64,000 nt of DNA from Shewanella sp. Isolate13 (GTDB lineage: Bacteria; Pseudomonadota; Gammaproteobacteria; Enterobacterales; Shewanellaceae). Under the pieces are notes generated by a model. The model searched no databases, was not told the DNA's origin, and was given only the letters and a program-made list of their open reading frames with translations. The position numbers and the translations under genes are program-made. The stretch lies in assembly GCF_022398325.1 (NCBI RefSeq), contig NZ_JAKEVD010000014.1:1632-65631 (forward strand), read 5' to 3'. This document shows, one piece after another, positions 57,041 to 64,000 of this stretch (the stretch's first letter is position 1; the number at the start of each line of letters is the position of its first letter).

Positions 57041-57228
57041 AATCGCCCCTTATTTTTTACTAATTAGATTAAATACTACGGTGATATGTCGAATTAGATA
57101 CTTAAAAGAAACATTTTCTTGAGGCTCTGCACAAAAAACTTTCTCCTCCAATATAAAGTGTGATTTCGCGCATGCTTAGTTACATCCTCAAAGCATATTG
57201 TTAACCCAAGTTAATTGGAGGCTACAAA
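57041..57228. promoter_or_regulatory. Divergent promoter region of module 1
   Basis: 188 bases between TetR1 and the reductase. It contains ACATTTTCTTG (57111-57121), also present in the equivalent spacer of module 2 (62731-62741), and a TGTGA half-site near 57159 without a good second half. A GGAGG ribosome site precedes the reductase. Confidence 0.45.
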
Positions 57229-58731
57229 ATGCAAACAAGACGTTCATTTTTAAAATTTGGTGCTGGAGCTGCCGCTGTCGGCGCATTAGCACCATTATCA
57301 GTTAGTGCGAATTCATCAGATGTAAAATGGGATGAAGCACATGAAATTGTCATCGTAGGTTCTGGATTCGCAGGACTAGCTGCCGCAGTTGAAGCTGGAA
57401 AACTCGGTGCCAAGGATATTGTGGTATTTGAAAAACTCGGTGTTTATGGCGGTAACTCTACACTAAATGCTGGCCAAGCCTGCTTCGCCAATACCGATTT
57501 ACAAAAAAAGTTAGGTATTGAAGATAGTGCCGAACTCATGGTGCAAGACCAACTTGCTTCAGGCCGAGGCTATGCCAGTGAAGAGCTATTACGTCATAGC
57601 GCTGAACTCGGCCCCTACATTTATCAATTAACCAAAGACTGCGGTTGTGTTTATCGCGATCACATTATTAATACCGGTGGCACTAGTGCGACTCGCAGTC
57701 ACCAAGTCGTAGAACGCTCTGGCGCTGGCTTTATCCGTCCAATGTTAAAAACAGCACGTAGTTACGGGGTAAAAACTAAGATCCGTCATAAGTTCGAGCA
57801 CCTTATCACGGATAAAGATGGCACAGTACTTGGCATCCAAATCCGTAAAGACTACCACTTTGGCCATGAAGACTCTGGCAAGCTCATTAATGTAAAAGCA
57901 GAAAAGGGCGTACTCATTGCGACCGGTGGTTTTGGTGCCAATGTGTCATTTCGTCAAGCACTAGACCCCACATTAGGCAGCGAAGTCGGTTGCACTAATG
58001 CTCGCGGCGCAACTGGTGATGGTCTGATTGCCATGCTAGCCGAAGGCGCTATGCCAGTACATCTAAGCTTTATTCAATCTGGCCCCTGGGCATCTCCAGA
58101 CGAAGGTGGCTTTGGCTACGGCGCAGGTTTCTCACTGTATAACTTCCCACATTCAATCGCGATTGATCGTAATACTGGTATGCGCTTTATGAATGAAACT
58201 GCTGACCGTAAAACTCGCGCAGACTTAGAAGTTCAACGCCGAGATAAAGATGGAAATCCTAACCCTGCATTACTCATTGCCCCTAAGCATGAAGCACAAA
58301 AAGACCCATCAATGGAAAATGTGCTCAAGTACAACGTAGCTTGGGAATTTGACAACGTTGAAGCTATCGCTAAGCACTTCAACCTACCAGAGAAAGCACT
58401 GAAAAAGCAGATAGAAGACTGGAACACCTACGTGAAAGCTGGCGAAGATCCGCAGTTTGGCAAACGCATGAACATGAGCACAGGTATCTACCTAACCGCG
58501 CCATTCATTGTGCAGCGTTTATGGCCAAAAGTGCATTACTGCCAAGGCGGTATTCAAATCAACACTAAAGCAGAAGTGATAGCAGCGAAAAACGGTCTTC
58601 CTATTCCAAAACTATACGCTGCAGGTGAAGTATCAGGCGGTGTACATGGTGTGAGTCGCCTCGGTGGCTGTTCAACACCCGAATGCATGGCCTTTGGTGT
58701 CACTGCCGCCCGTTCGATGATGAAAGCATAA
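57229..58731 (+). CDS. Tat-exported flavoprotein reductase subunit, fumarate reductase/flavocytochrome c family (possible 2-enoate/acrylate reductase)
   Basis: 500 aa. Twin-arginine signal MQTRRSFLKFGAG with cleavage near residue 27. FAD-binding GxGxxG motif IVIVGSGFAGLAAAVEAG, then VYGGNSTLNAGQ, DGLIAMLAEGA, a MRFMNETADRKTR segment, and the C-terminal AAGEVSGGVHGVSRLGGCSTPE motif containing the conserved His and Arg of fumarate reductases. Lacks its own heme domain; the tetraheme cytochrome is the next gene, 10 bases away. Two-gene flavocytochromes of this layout include ArdAB acrylate reductase of S. woodyi. Substrate here is inferred, not read from the sequence; other 2-enoates or urocanate remain possible. 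Confidence 0.87.
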   Translation: MQTRRSFLKFGAGAAAVGALAPLSVSANSSDVKWDEAHEIVIVGSGFAGLAAAVEAGKLGAKDIVVFEKLGVYGGNSTLNAGQACFANTDLQKKLGIEDSAELMVQDQLASGRGYASEELLRHSAELGPYIYQLTKDCGCVYRDHIINTGGTSATRSHQVVERSGAGFIRPMLKTARSYGVKTKIRHKFEHLITDKDGTVLGIQIRKDYHFGHEDSGKLINVKAEKGVLIATGGFGANVSFRQALDPTLGSEVGCTNARGATGDGLIAMLAEGAMPVHLSFIQSGPWASPDEGGFGYGAGFSLYNFPHSIAIDRNTGMRFMNETADRKTRADLEVQRRDKDGNPNPALLIAPKHEAQKDPSMENVLKYNVAWEFDNVEAIAKHFNLPEKALKKQIEDWNTYVKAGEDPQFGKRMNMSTGIYLTAPFIVQRLWPKVHYCQGGIQINTKAEVIAAKNGLPIPKLYAAGEVSGGVHGVSRLGGCSTPECMAFGVTAARSMMKA

Positions 58732-58741
58732 GGAAACCAAC

Positions 58742-59092
58742 ATGAAACTAATCAACACCTTACTTGTGCTTACTGTAAGCAGCGTTATCGCACTATCGGC
58801 ACAAGCTAGAGACAAACGAGATTATCACGAAATGGTTTATGAGCAGGGTTGTAAAACTTGCCATGACCAAGGAATGAAGGCCTTCCCTTCTGACAACTCT
58901 TGCTTGCAATGCCATGACATGGCGGAAGTGGCAGAGCTAACCAAACGAGAAGGCCACGAAGCCAAACAAAACCCACACGACAGCATGCACTACGGACAAG
59001 AAGCGCCATGTATGGAATGCCACGGGGAGCATACCAAGAAGCAAGCTATCTGTATGGATTGTCACAACTTCGATTATCCAAAGTTTAAGTAA
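58742..59092 (+). CDS. Periplasmic tetraheme cytochrome c, partner of the flavoprotein reductase
   Basis: 116 aa. Signal peptide ends near residue 22 (LSAQA). Four CxxCH heme sites: Cys37/Cys40, Cys54/Cys57, Cys90/Cys93, Cys104/Cys107, with extra histidines (29, 72, 79, 83, 97) for bis-His ligation. This is the size and layout of the N-terminal heme domain of flavocytochrome c3, here as a separate polypeptide. It would carry electrons, probably from CymA-type quinol dehydrogenase, to the FAD subunit. Same operon. Confidence 0.92.
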   Translation: MKLINTLLVLTVSSVIALSAQARDKRDYHEMVYEQGCKTCHDQGMKAFPSDNSCLQCHDMAEVAELTKREGHEAKQNPHDSMHYGQEAPCMECHGEHTKKQAICMDCHNFDYPKFK

Positions 59093-59131
59093 GCAAATTA
59101 ACTCAATAAAACATCAAAACATGGGGAAATA

Positions 59132-59872
59132 ATGATGAAAAAACTACTCGCCGTATCGGCAGTTCTCGTCACAGGTTGCGCTGTCGCTGCAGACAAACCA
59201 GCTGATAAGCCTTGGCACAATGAAAAGCCAACATTATCGACAATTAACGCACCAACAAAGGTGATGCCAATGGTCTGTAAGCAAGAACAAGCCATGGCCT
59301 ATCTAAAAGAGCTACAAAGTGGTGAAAAAGATATCTTCACCGTTAAGTCTAATGATCATGGCGGTAAAGGTGCTAATGAATCAGGCTGGCTGACATGGCG
59401 AGTAGATGATCCAAGCAACCTGATCCCTTGTCCTGCAGGCGGTGCTGCTGACTCTGAAGTGGGAATGTGTTGGAAAGAACTTAACGATGAACCTACAGTC
59501 ATTGGTTTAGTACGAGTTGCGCCAGGTACAGCAGCTCCACACTACCACCGCGAAATGGAGTGTTACTACGGATTAAGCGGTCAGGGCTTAACCTGGGCAC
59601 AAGAGCGGATGCAACCATTTGGCCCAGGTGATTATATTGAGATCCCAAGTAAAGCAATGCACTACACGCCAAACACCTATGACGACCAAGATCTTATCTA
59701 CATGTACTGGTTCCCACTAGATGGCAAGTTTTCAACTTTTAAATACCAGTGGCCACAAGACGTTGGACCTGGTGAGCAATTAATGTTTGATTTCATTCCA
59801 TACACCAACTCTAAGCTTGTTCGTTCAGGTAATGGTGGATATGGCTGGGATGTTGTTCAAAAGTCAAAATAA
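59132..59872 (+). CDS. Exported cupin protein with DMSP-lyase-like active-site signature
   Basis: 246 aa. Signal peptide (cleavage after AVAA near 20); VTGC at residue 16 could also be a lipobox. One cupin domain at about 120-200: motif 1 G-TAAPH-Y-H-REM-E-CYYGLSG (His137, His139, Glu143) and motif 2 G-DYIEI-P-SKAM-H-YTP-N (His177). His139-x3-Glu143-x-Tyr145 matches the His-x3-Glu-x-Tyr arrangement of metal ligands and catalytic Tyr known for DMSP lyases such as DddQ. It is shorter than DddY (about 400 aa). It follows the reductase genes in one operon, so it may generate or modify the reductase substrate in the periplasm (inference). Confidence 0.75.
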   Translation: MMKKLLAVSAVLVTGCAVAADKPADKPWHNEKPTLSTINAPTKVMPMVCKQEQAMAYLKELQSGEKDIFTVKSNDHGGKGANESGWLTWRVDDPSNLIPCPAGGAADSEVGMCWKELNDEPTVIGLVRVAPGTAAPHYHREMECYYGLSGQGLTWAQERMQPFGPGDYIEIPSKAMHYTPNTYDDQDLIYMYWFPLDGKFSTFKYQWPQDVGPGEQLMFDFIPYTNSKLVRSGNGGYGWDVVQKSK

Positions 59873-59897
59873 CCTTCTTTAACCTTTAACGAAGAGA

Positions 59898-59919
59898 GGG
59901 GCTAACGCAAATTAGCCCC
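59898..59919 (+). promoter_or_regulatory. Hairpin just upstream of the DUF3299 gene
   Basis: 8-bp perfect stem GGGGCTAA / TTAGCCCC with a 6-base loop, 11 bases before the next ATG and without a T-run. It may limit translation or transcription of the downstream genes. Confidence 0.5.
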
Positions 59920-59930
59920 GATACAACATT

Positions 59931-60389
59931 ATGCATAGAACAGTCATCATCCTGCTTAGCATACTCTTTTGTGGCAACGCTTTAGCTGAGGAAGCCGTTT
60001 CTATTCTGTGGAGCCAACTTGCTCCCGGCGGAACTGAATTGCCTGTAGAGTCCAATGTCAATTTAGCCTTAGACGGCAAAAATGTGATTATTCCAGGCTT
60101 CATTGTGCCGTTAGACGGCCAAGGCAAAAGTCACAGTAAAAACTTTTTACTAACACCACAGCAAGGTGCCTGTTTTCATAAGCCACCTTCACCGCCAAAT
60201 CAGTTAATCCACGTGGTATTTGATGAACCTGTTGCTGTACCCAGTGCAGAACAACCTATCTATATATTGGGCAAACTCAGTATTAAAAGCGCTCAATCAG
60301 GGTTTGCCAAAACAGGCTATTACCTGCAAGGCATTGATGCTATCCCATACCCTGTTCAAGTGGCTTCATCAACAGACCATCAACACTAA
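59931..60389 (+). CDS. DUF3299-family exported protein
   Basis: 152 aa. Signal peptide ends near 19 (GNALA). DUF3299 core: VIIPGFIVPLD, FLLTPQQGACFHKPPSPPNQLIHVVF, and a C-terminal YYLQGIDAIPYPV. Family function unknown; the CFHKPPSPPNQ stretch is the family hallmark. No good ribosome site is visible and a hairpin immediately precedes the start. It sits between the cupin and porin genes of the reductase operon. Confidence 0.75.
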   Translation: MHRTVIILLSILFCGNALAEEAVSILWSQLAPGGTELPVESNVNLALDGKNVIIPGFIVPLDGQGKSHSKNFLLTPQQGACFHKPPSPPNQLIHVVFDEPVAVPSAEQPIYILGKLSIKSAQSGFAKTGYYLQGIDAIPYPVQVASSTDHQH

Positions 60390-60450
60390 GACGTAAATCA
60401 TAAGTATCTGCAACCATGATACTGGTAAGAATGAAAATCAAGGAAAGCTC

Positions 60451-61584
60451 ATGAACAAGACACACTTTACACTGTCAGCCCTAGCGACAGCGGCAGTGTT
60501 ATCCACTTTAGCAACACCAGCACTCGCTGAAAACCCAGAAAACGGCATCAATGTCGGCGGAGCTGTTCGAGTCAATTACGCCTATAAAGACTACAGTGAA
60601 AGCTCCAAAGATAAAGCAGGTGACTTTAGCTTTGATATGGCAGCAATAAAATTTAACGGTAAGCTAGATGACTGGGGGCTTGCAGCAGAATATCGTTTTA
60701 CCTCAAGTACTGATTACATCAAGTACGGTTATGGCTTTTATGACATTAATCCCAAGTGGCAATTACAATTTGGTATTAATAAAGTGCCTTTTGGTAACCC
60801 TGAATTTATTTCTAACAGCTTTTGGTTTGGTCTACCTTATTATCTCGGCTTTGAAGATGATCACGACATCGGCATCAAGGCGGTATACCAAAGCAACGGT
60901 TGGCATACCGACTTAGCTTTCTATAAAAATCCAGAATACGCAGCATCTGAGAATAAGCGTTACGCGACGGATCTATACTCAGGTACCATCAATGGTACTG
61001 AGTATCACAACGAAGAAACCAACCAAGTAAACCTGCGTCAAACCTATACTGTTGAGAACAAAGGTGGCTCAATCACCTTAGGCGGCTCTGCGCAATTTGG
61101 ACAAATTTACAATAGCAAAACCGGAAACAATGGTGACCGCTATGCGTTAGCACTGCACATAGACAGCAGCTACAACGGCTGGAATCTACAGCTACAAGCA
61201 TTGCAATATGAATATGACGCTGCTGATGCAGTTGATCCCAATAAAATTGGCGTCTCGGTGGTGAGTTGGCAATACGAAATCGCCACAAAAGGGCAGTCTT
61301 ATAGCGCTAATGTTGCCAAAACAATTGATACTGACTGGGGCAGTGTTAAATGCTATAACGATTTTGGTTTAATGACCCCTGATGTGGCCGACGAAACTTA
61401 CGACAATAGTATGCAAAACGTCACAGGATGTGCGATTTCTGCAGGTCCAACCTACACCATGATTGACTTTATCATGGGCAAAAATATGACCTTCTCTACA
61501 GCCAGCAACGATCATGTCGGCCTGCCAGAAGTCGGCGATGACTGGGACAATCGCGTCAATATCAACTTTGGATACTACTTTTAG
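60451..61584 (+). CDS. Outer membrane porin of the reductase operon (OprO/P-like)
   Basis: 377 aa. Signal peptide ends near residue 26 (ATPALA). Beta-barrel pattern throughout with a C-terminal Phe (INFGYYF). The region WQLQFGINKVPFGNPEF followed by FGLPYYLGFEDDHDIGIK is typical of phosphate-selective/substrate-specific porins O and P. An AAGGA ribosome site precedes the ATG. Likely lets the acceptor or its precursor into the periplasm. Last gene before a terminator. Confidence 0.83.
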   Translation: MNKTHFTLSALATAAVLSTLATPALAENPENGINVGGAVRVNYAYKDYSESSKDKAGDFSFDMAAIKFNGKLDDWGLAAEYRFTSSTDYIKYGYGFYDINPKWQLQFGINKVPFGNPEFISNSFWFGLPYYLGFEDDHDIGIKAVYQSNGWHTDLAFYKNPEYAASENKRYATDLYSGTINGTEYHNEETNQVNLRQTYTVENKGGSITLGGSAQFGQIYNSKTGNNGDRYALALHIDSSYNGWNLQLQALQYEYDAADAVDPNKIGVSVVSWQYEIATKGQSYSANVAKTIDTDWGSVKCYNDFGLMTPDVADETYDNSMQNVTGCAISAGPTYTMIDFIMGKNMTFSTASNDHVGLPEVGDDWDNRVNINFGYYF

Positions 61585-61707
61585 ACGACTACTCTCCCTG
61601 CTAATGGTTGGGCAGTCAATTACAATGCTCCAGTAATTAACTGCCAACCTGATTTTTTAGGGTCACAGAGGATGCCCATCTCATATATCACATCAATACT
61701 TCAGACC

Positions 61708-61738
61708 CAGCTCTCTTAATCTAAGAGGGCTTTTTTAT
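61708..61738 (+). terminator. Terminator of the reductase/cupin/porin operon
   Basis: Stem AGCTCTCTTA / TAAGAGGGCT (one mismatch) then TTTTTTATT. Confidence 0.8.
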
Positions 61739-61759
61739 TATGTCTGTGCTGGTAAAAAT

Positions 61760-62551
61760 TTAAGCCGCACACTCCCTCTTACGCAAACAAACGGAATCGC
61801 TATCTAGCGAAGAGCATGCCAATGCGCTACAAGCACTACAGCTCATATGGTCGCGATAATGTTTATCGAAGAAGCTTGAGCTTCTTCGCTCCAGTGAATC
61901 AAACAGCTCTGGGGTGAGTGGCTTAGTCCACTTGTACTGTCCCATTAAGCGTGCCAGATGGCGGTAACAGGTCTCACGACGGTTTGATAAGTACTCAGGG
62001 GCAATCAACTGGCTTTCGAACTGGGTAAGCGAGCCAGTGAGGTAGAAGGTGATCCCCTGCACTAACTCTTTAACTTGCAGCGGCGTGGCCTCAAGCTCGC
62101 CTTTTGCTACCGCTTCATTGAGTGAGTCGGTAAACCAGCCCCAAAACGCATTGATACGCTTCTTAAAGCGATCCACTTTCTCATCGCTGGCGAGCTGCCA
62201 CACCATGGTGTTGACCGAAACTGAGCGCAGAGTAAAGAAGCTTTTACTGCGCTTGATAGTTTCAAATGTAAACAGAATGGGTAACAGCACTTTTTCTTGG
62301 GCAGTTAAATCGGGATATTTGTTAATAAATATTGGCAAGTGGTTAGAGGTCGCACTGCGTAAAAATAGGCAGACTAATACATCCTCTTTACGCTCAAAAA
62401 ATTTATACAAGGTGCCAGTGGAACATCCCACCTCTTTTGCGAGTTGCGAGAACTTAAATGACACTATGCCTTGAGACTCAATAAGCTGCTCGGCGGCATC
62501 GAGTATCTGATTGCAGCGCATCATGGGCAACGCTTCTGTGGGACATTTCAT
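61760..62551 (-). CDS. Cys-rich TetR-family regulator, module 2
   Basis: 263 aa paralog of the TetR at 56273-57040. N-terminus MKCPTEALPMMRCNQILDAA, HTH about 15-60 (FKFSQLAKEVGCSTGTLYKFFERKEDVLVCLFLR), and a C-terminal Cys-rich tail (CSACSALACSS, VCLRKREC). Divergent from the second flavoprotein reductase gene, 344 bases away. The shared N-terminal cysteines and tail cysteines suggest a common sensing mechanism with diverged specificity. Confidence 0.85.
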   Translation of the reverse strand: MKCPTEALPMMRCNQILDAAEQLIESQGIVSFKFSQLAKEVGCSTGTLYKFFERKEDVLVCLFLRSATSNHLPIFINKYPDLTAQEKVLLPILFTFETIKRSKSFFTLRSVSVNTMVWQLASDEKVDRFKKRINAFWGWFTDSLNEAVAKGELEATPLQVKELVQGITFYLTGSLTQFESQLIAPEYLSNRRETCYRHLARLMGQYKWTKPLTPELFDSLERRSSSFFDKHYRDHMSCSACSALACSSLDSDSVCLRKRECAA

Positions 62552-62770
62552 CTATTACAAGCCTAGTTTTACAGTTGAACCGATTATGCGCTTCTAACAA
62601 TTGCAGATTATAGATATCTCTTTCCTAATCGGGATTCACTTCACGCTAATACCACTTTATTAGTAGGCTTTGTGAATTACGTCATATAAACATTAGCGCA
62701 ATAACTTGTAACCCAATATCGATTCCATTCACATTTTCTTGCTTCTCATTTCGGCCAGTATTTTGAGAGA

Positions 62771-62804
62771 AAATTTATTCGAGAGCTGCCTCACGAATAA
62801 ATTT
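62771..62804. promoter_or_regulatory. Perfect inverted repeat, candidate TetR operator
   Basis: AAATTTATTCG - 12 bases - CGAATAAATTT. Perfect 11-bp arms located 92 bases before the reductase start. TetR-family dimers bind such inverted repeats, although the 12-base spacer is long. Confidence 0.55.
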
Positions 62805-62820
62805 GTCACTGAAAAAATGG

Positions 62821-62836
62821 CGTGACTTAGTTCACC
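62821..62836. promoter_or_regulatory. CRP-like binding site
   Basis: CGTGACTTAGTTCACC has the core GTGA-N6-TCAC of the CRP consensus TGTGA-N6-TCACA. It lies 60 bases upstream of the reductase start. In Shewanella, CRP is the main activator of anaerobic reductases, which fits the gene. Confidence 0.65.
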
Positions 62837-62895
62837 TTTAGCAACTGAACTTGCGTTTATCGTTACCGCATTCCCTATTAGAGGATTACAAGAAA

Positions 62896-64000
62896 ATGCA
62901 AGGTAGAAGAAACTTTTTAAAACTCAGTGCCGGTGCTGCCGTTGGTAGTTTAGCGGCAACCTTACCCGGTACAGTACAAGCTAAAAGCTGTGGCGAGATT
63001 AATTGGGACGAAAGCGTCGATGTGATTGTCGTTGGCTCTGGTTTTGCTGGCCTTTCTGCGGCGCTAAATGCTAAGCGCCAAAGACTGGGTTCTGTACTTG
63101 TTTTAGAAAAGATGCAGGTGATTGGTGGTAACTCGGCAATCAACGGCGGCTGGCTGGCGATCCCTAAGAACCCTATCCAGCTAGCACAAGGCGTCAACGA
63201 CGACTCACCAGAAGAGTTAGTCAAAGATCAGATTATCTCTGGTCGCGGCATGCAAAACGAACCTGCGCTACGCCAAATCGCTAACCGCTCTCTAGATGCC
63301 TACGATCTTTGTATCGATACCGGCGTTAAATTCCGTGATGGTTTTAACATTCAGGTAGGCGGTCACAACAAGGCTCGCGCGATTCGTACCCAACACGGTA
63401 CTGGCGGTGACATCACCACCAAACTATATGAAGCTGGCGTAAAAGAGGGCGTTGATTACCGCCTACAACACTATATCGAAGACTTCATCATGGACGGTCA
63501 GCAGATCATCGGCGTTAAGGTTCGTAAGAACTACCGCTTCCCAGATCTAAACACTGGCACCACTCTTTTTGTTAAAGCAAACAAAGCAGTAGTACTGGCT
63601 AACGGCGGTTTCGCTCGCAACATGAAGCTACGTGAAGCAGTTGATCCATCGCTCGATCCAACGCTCGATTGCACCAACGCAATGGGCGCGACAGGCGAAG
63701 TGACCCTAACCGCAATGGCTCACGGCGCGCTGCCTGTACATATGAACCTAATCCAAACGGGCCACTGGGGCTCACCAGATGAAGGTGGATTCGGTTGGTC
63801 AAACGCCTTGCTATCTATCGGCTGGCACCAAGGTGTGGCGATCAGCGTCCTAAACGGTAAGCGTTTTATGGACGAGCGTGCAGACCGTAAGACCTGCTCT
63901 GAAGCGATTATGAAGAACCGTAACGCCGACGGTAGCCCAGCTTACCCTGTGGTGTTCTTCAACTACAACAACTACGCCAATGACGACCGTGTTGTGCGCG
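62896..64000 (+). CDS. Second Tat-exported flavoprotein reductase (fumarate reductase/flavocytochrome c family), partial at right edge
   Basis: First 368 residues of a paralog of the protein at 57229-58731; the frame is open to the window end. Twin-arginine signal MQGRRNFLKLSAG with cleavage near 29; FAD motif VIVVGSGFAGLSAALNA; IGGNSAINGGW; ATGEVTLTAMAHGALPVHMNL; WGSPDEGGFGW; GKRFMDERADRKTC. The C-terminal His/Arg motif lies beyond the edge. Its divergent TetR partner repeats the layout of module 1. A cytochrome gene may follow outside the window. Confidence 0.87.
   Translation, partial: MQGRRNFLKLSAGAAVGSLAATLPGTVQAKSCGEINWDESVDVIVVGSGFAGLSAALNAKRQRLGSVLVLEKMQVIGGNSAINGGWLAIPKNPIQLAQGVNDDSPEELVKDQIISGRGMQNEPALRQIANRSLDAYDLCIDTGVKFRDGFNIQVGGHNKARAIRTQHGTGGDITTKLYEAGVKEGVDYRLQHYIEDFIMDGQQIIGVKVRKNYRFPDLNTGTTLFVKANKAVVLANGGFARNMKLREAVDPSLDPTLDCTNAMGATGEVTLTAMAHGALPVHMNLIQTGHWGSPDEGGFGWSNALLSIGWHQGVAISVLNGKRFMDERADRKTCSEAIMKNRNADGSPAYPVVFFNYNNYANDDRVVR

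Larger units (their letters stand above)
62552..62895. promoter_or_regulatory. Divergent regulatory region of module 2
   Basis: 344 bases between TetR2 and the second reductase. It contains the shared word ACATTTTCTTG (62731-62741), an 11-bp-arm inverted repeat at 62771-62804, and a CRP-like site at 62821-62836. An AGAGGA ribosome site lies 10 bases before the reductase ATG. Confidence 0.6.

Noticed and set aside
57159..57176. CRP site in front of the first reductase
   Set aside because: Only the left half TGTGA is good; the right half does not match TCACA, so I did not annotate it separately.
56273..64000. Horizontally acquired island with mobile element
   Set aside because: No integrase, transposase, tRNA-bounded att site or terminal repeats were seen; the paralogous modules look like local duplication.

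Overview
The window is chromosomal DNA of a marine gammaproteobacterium, almost certainly a Shewanella. The evidence is the order adhesin / type I secretion / OmpA lipoprotein / LapG-like protease / LapD-like receptor (the bpfA locus), an ilvC-ilvY plus ilvLGMEDA arrangement, an argX-hisR-proM type tRNA cluster, Rep, UbiK, ComM, and periplasmic flavocytochrome c genes. No prophage, IS element or CRISPR array was seen.

Layout. 1-12.9 kb: the 3' end of a giant RTX adhesin gene, its ABC/HlyD/TolC exporter, an OmpA-like lipoprotein, a LapG-type cysteine protease and a LapD-type degenerate GGDEF/EAL receptor, together a c-di-GMP-gated surface adhesion system. The first 183 bases are out of frame with the rest of the adhesin. 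12.9-14.0 kb: a minus-strand tRNA cluster (Arg-CCG, His-GTG, two identical Pro-TGG) trailed by about 195-bp repeats made of tRNA T-arm remnants and terminators. 14.3-31.2 kb: a GAF/GGDEF/degenerate-EAL protein, rep, a TetR-MFP-RND efflux set, ubiK, a PAP2 phosphatase, an Lrp-type regulator, an NSS transporter, a copper-type TonB receptor and a class V aminotransferase.

31.5-41.3 kb: branched-chain amino acid biosynthesis. ilvC lies opposite its regulator ilvY, followed by the leader peptide ilvL, an attenuator, and ilvG-M-E-D-A. A 117-bp array of a 7-bp repeat sits between ilvE and ilvD. 41.4-55.0 kb: a LysR regulator, a PAS chemoreceptor, a DUF5666 lipoprotein opposite a two-component system, a 1.1-kb gene-free stretch of modular repeats and mini-hairpins, comM, a CSS-EAL phosphodiesterase, two tandem YihG-like acyltransferases and a TonB-C-like lipoprotein. 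55.1-56.2 kb: a second branched-chain aminotransferase.

56.3-64.0 kb: an anaerobic-respiration island. It has two paralogous modules, each a Cys-rich TetR regulator divergent from a Tat-exported flavoprotein reductase. The first module continues with a tetraheme cytochrome c, a periplasmic cupin carrying a DMSP-lyase-like metal/Tyr signature, a DUF3299 protein and a porin. The gene content resembles an acrylate (2-enoate) reductase system coupled to a lyase that could make its electron acceptor in the periplasm. This is the most interesting functional hypothesis in the window. The second flavoprotein gene runs off the right edge.
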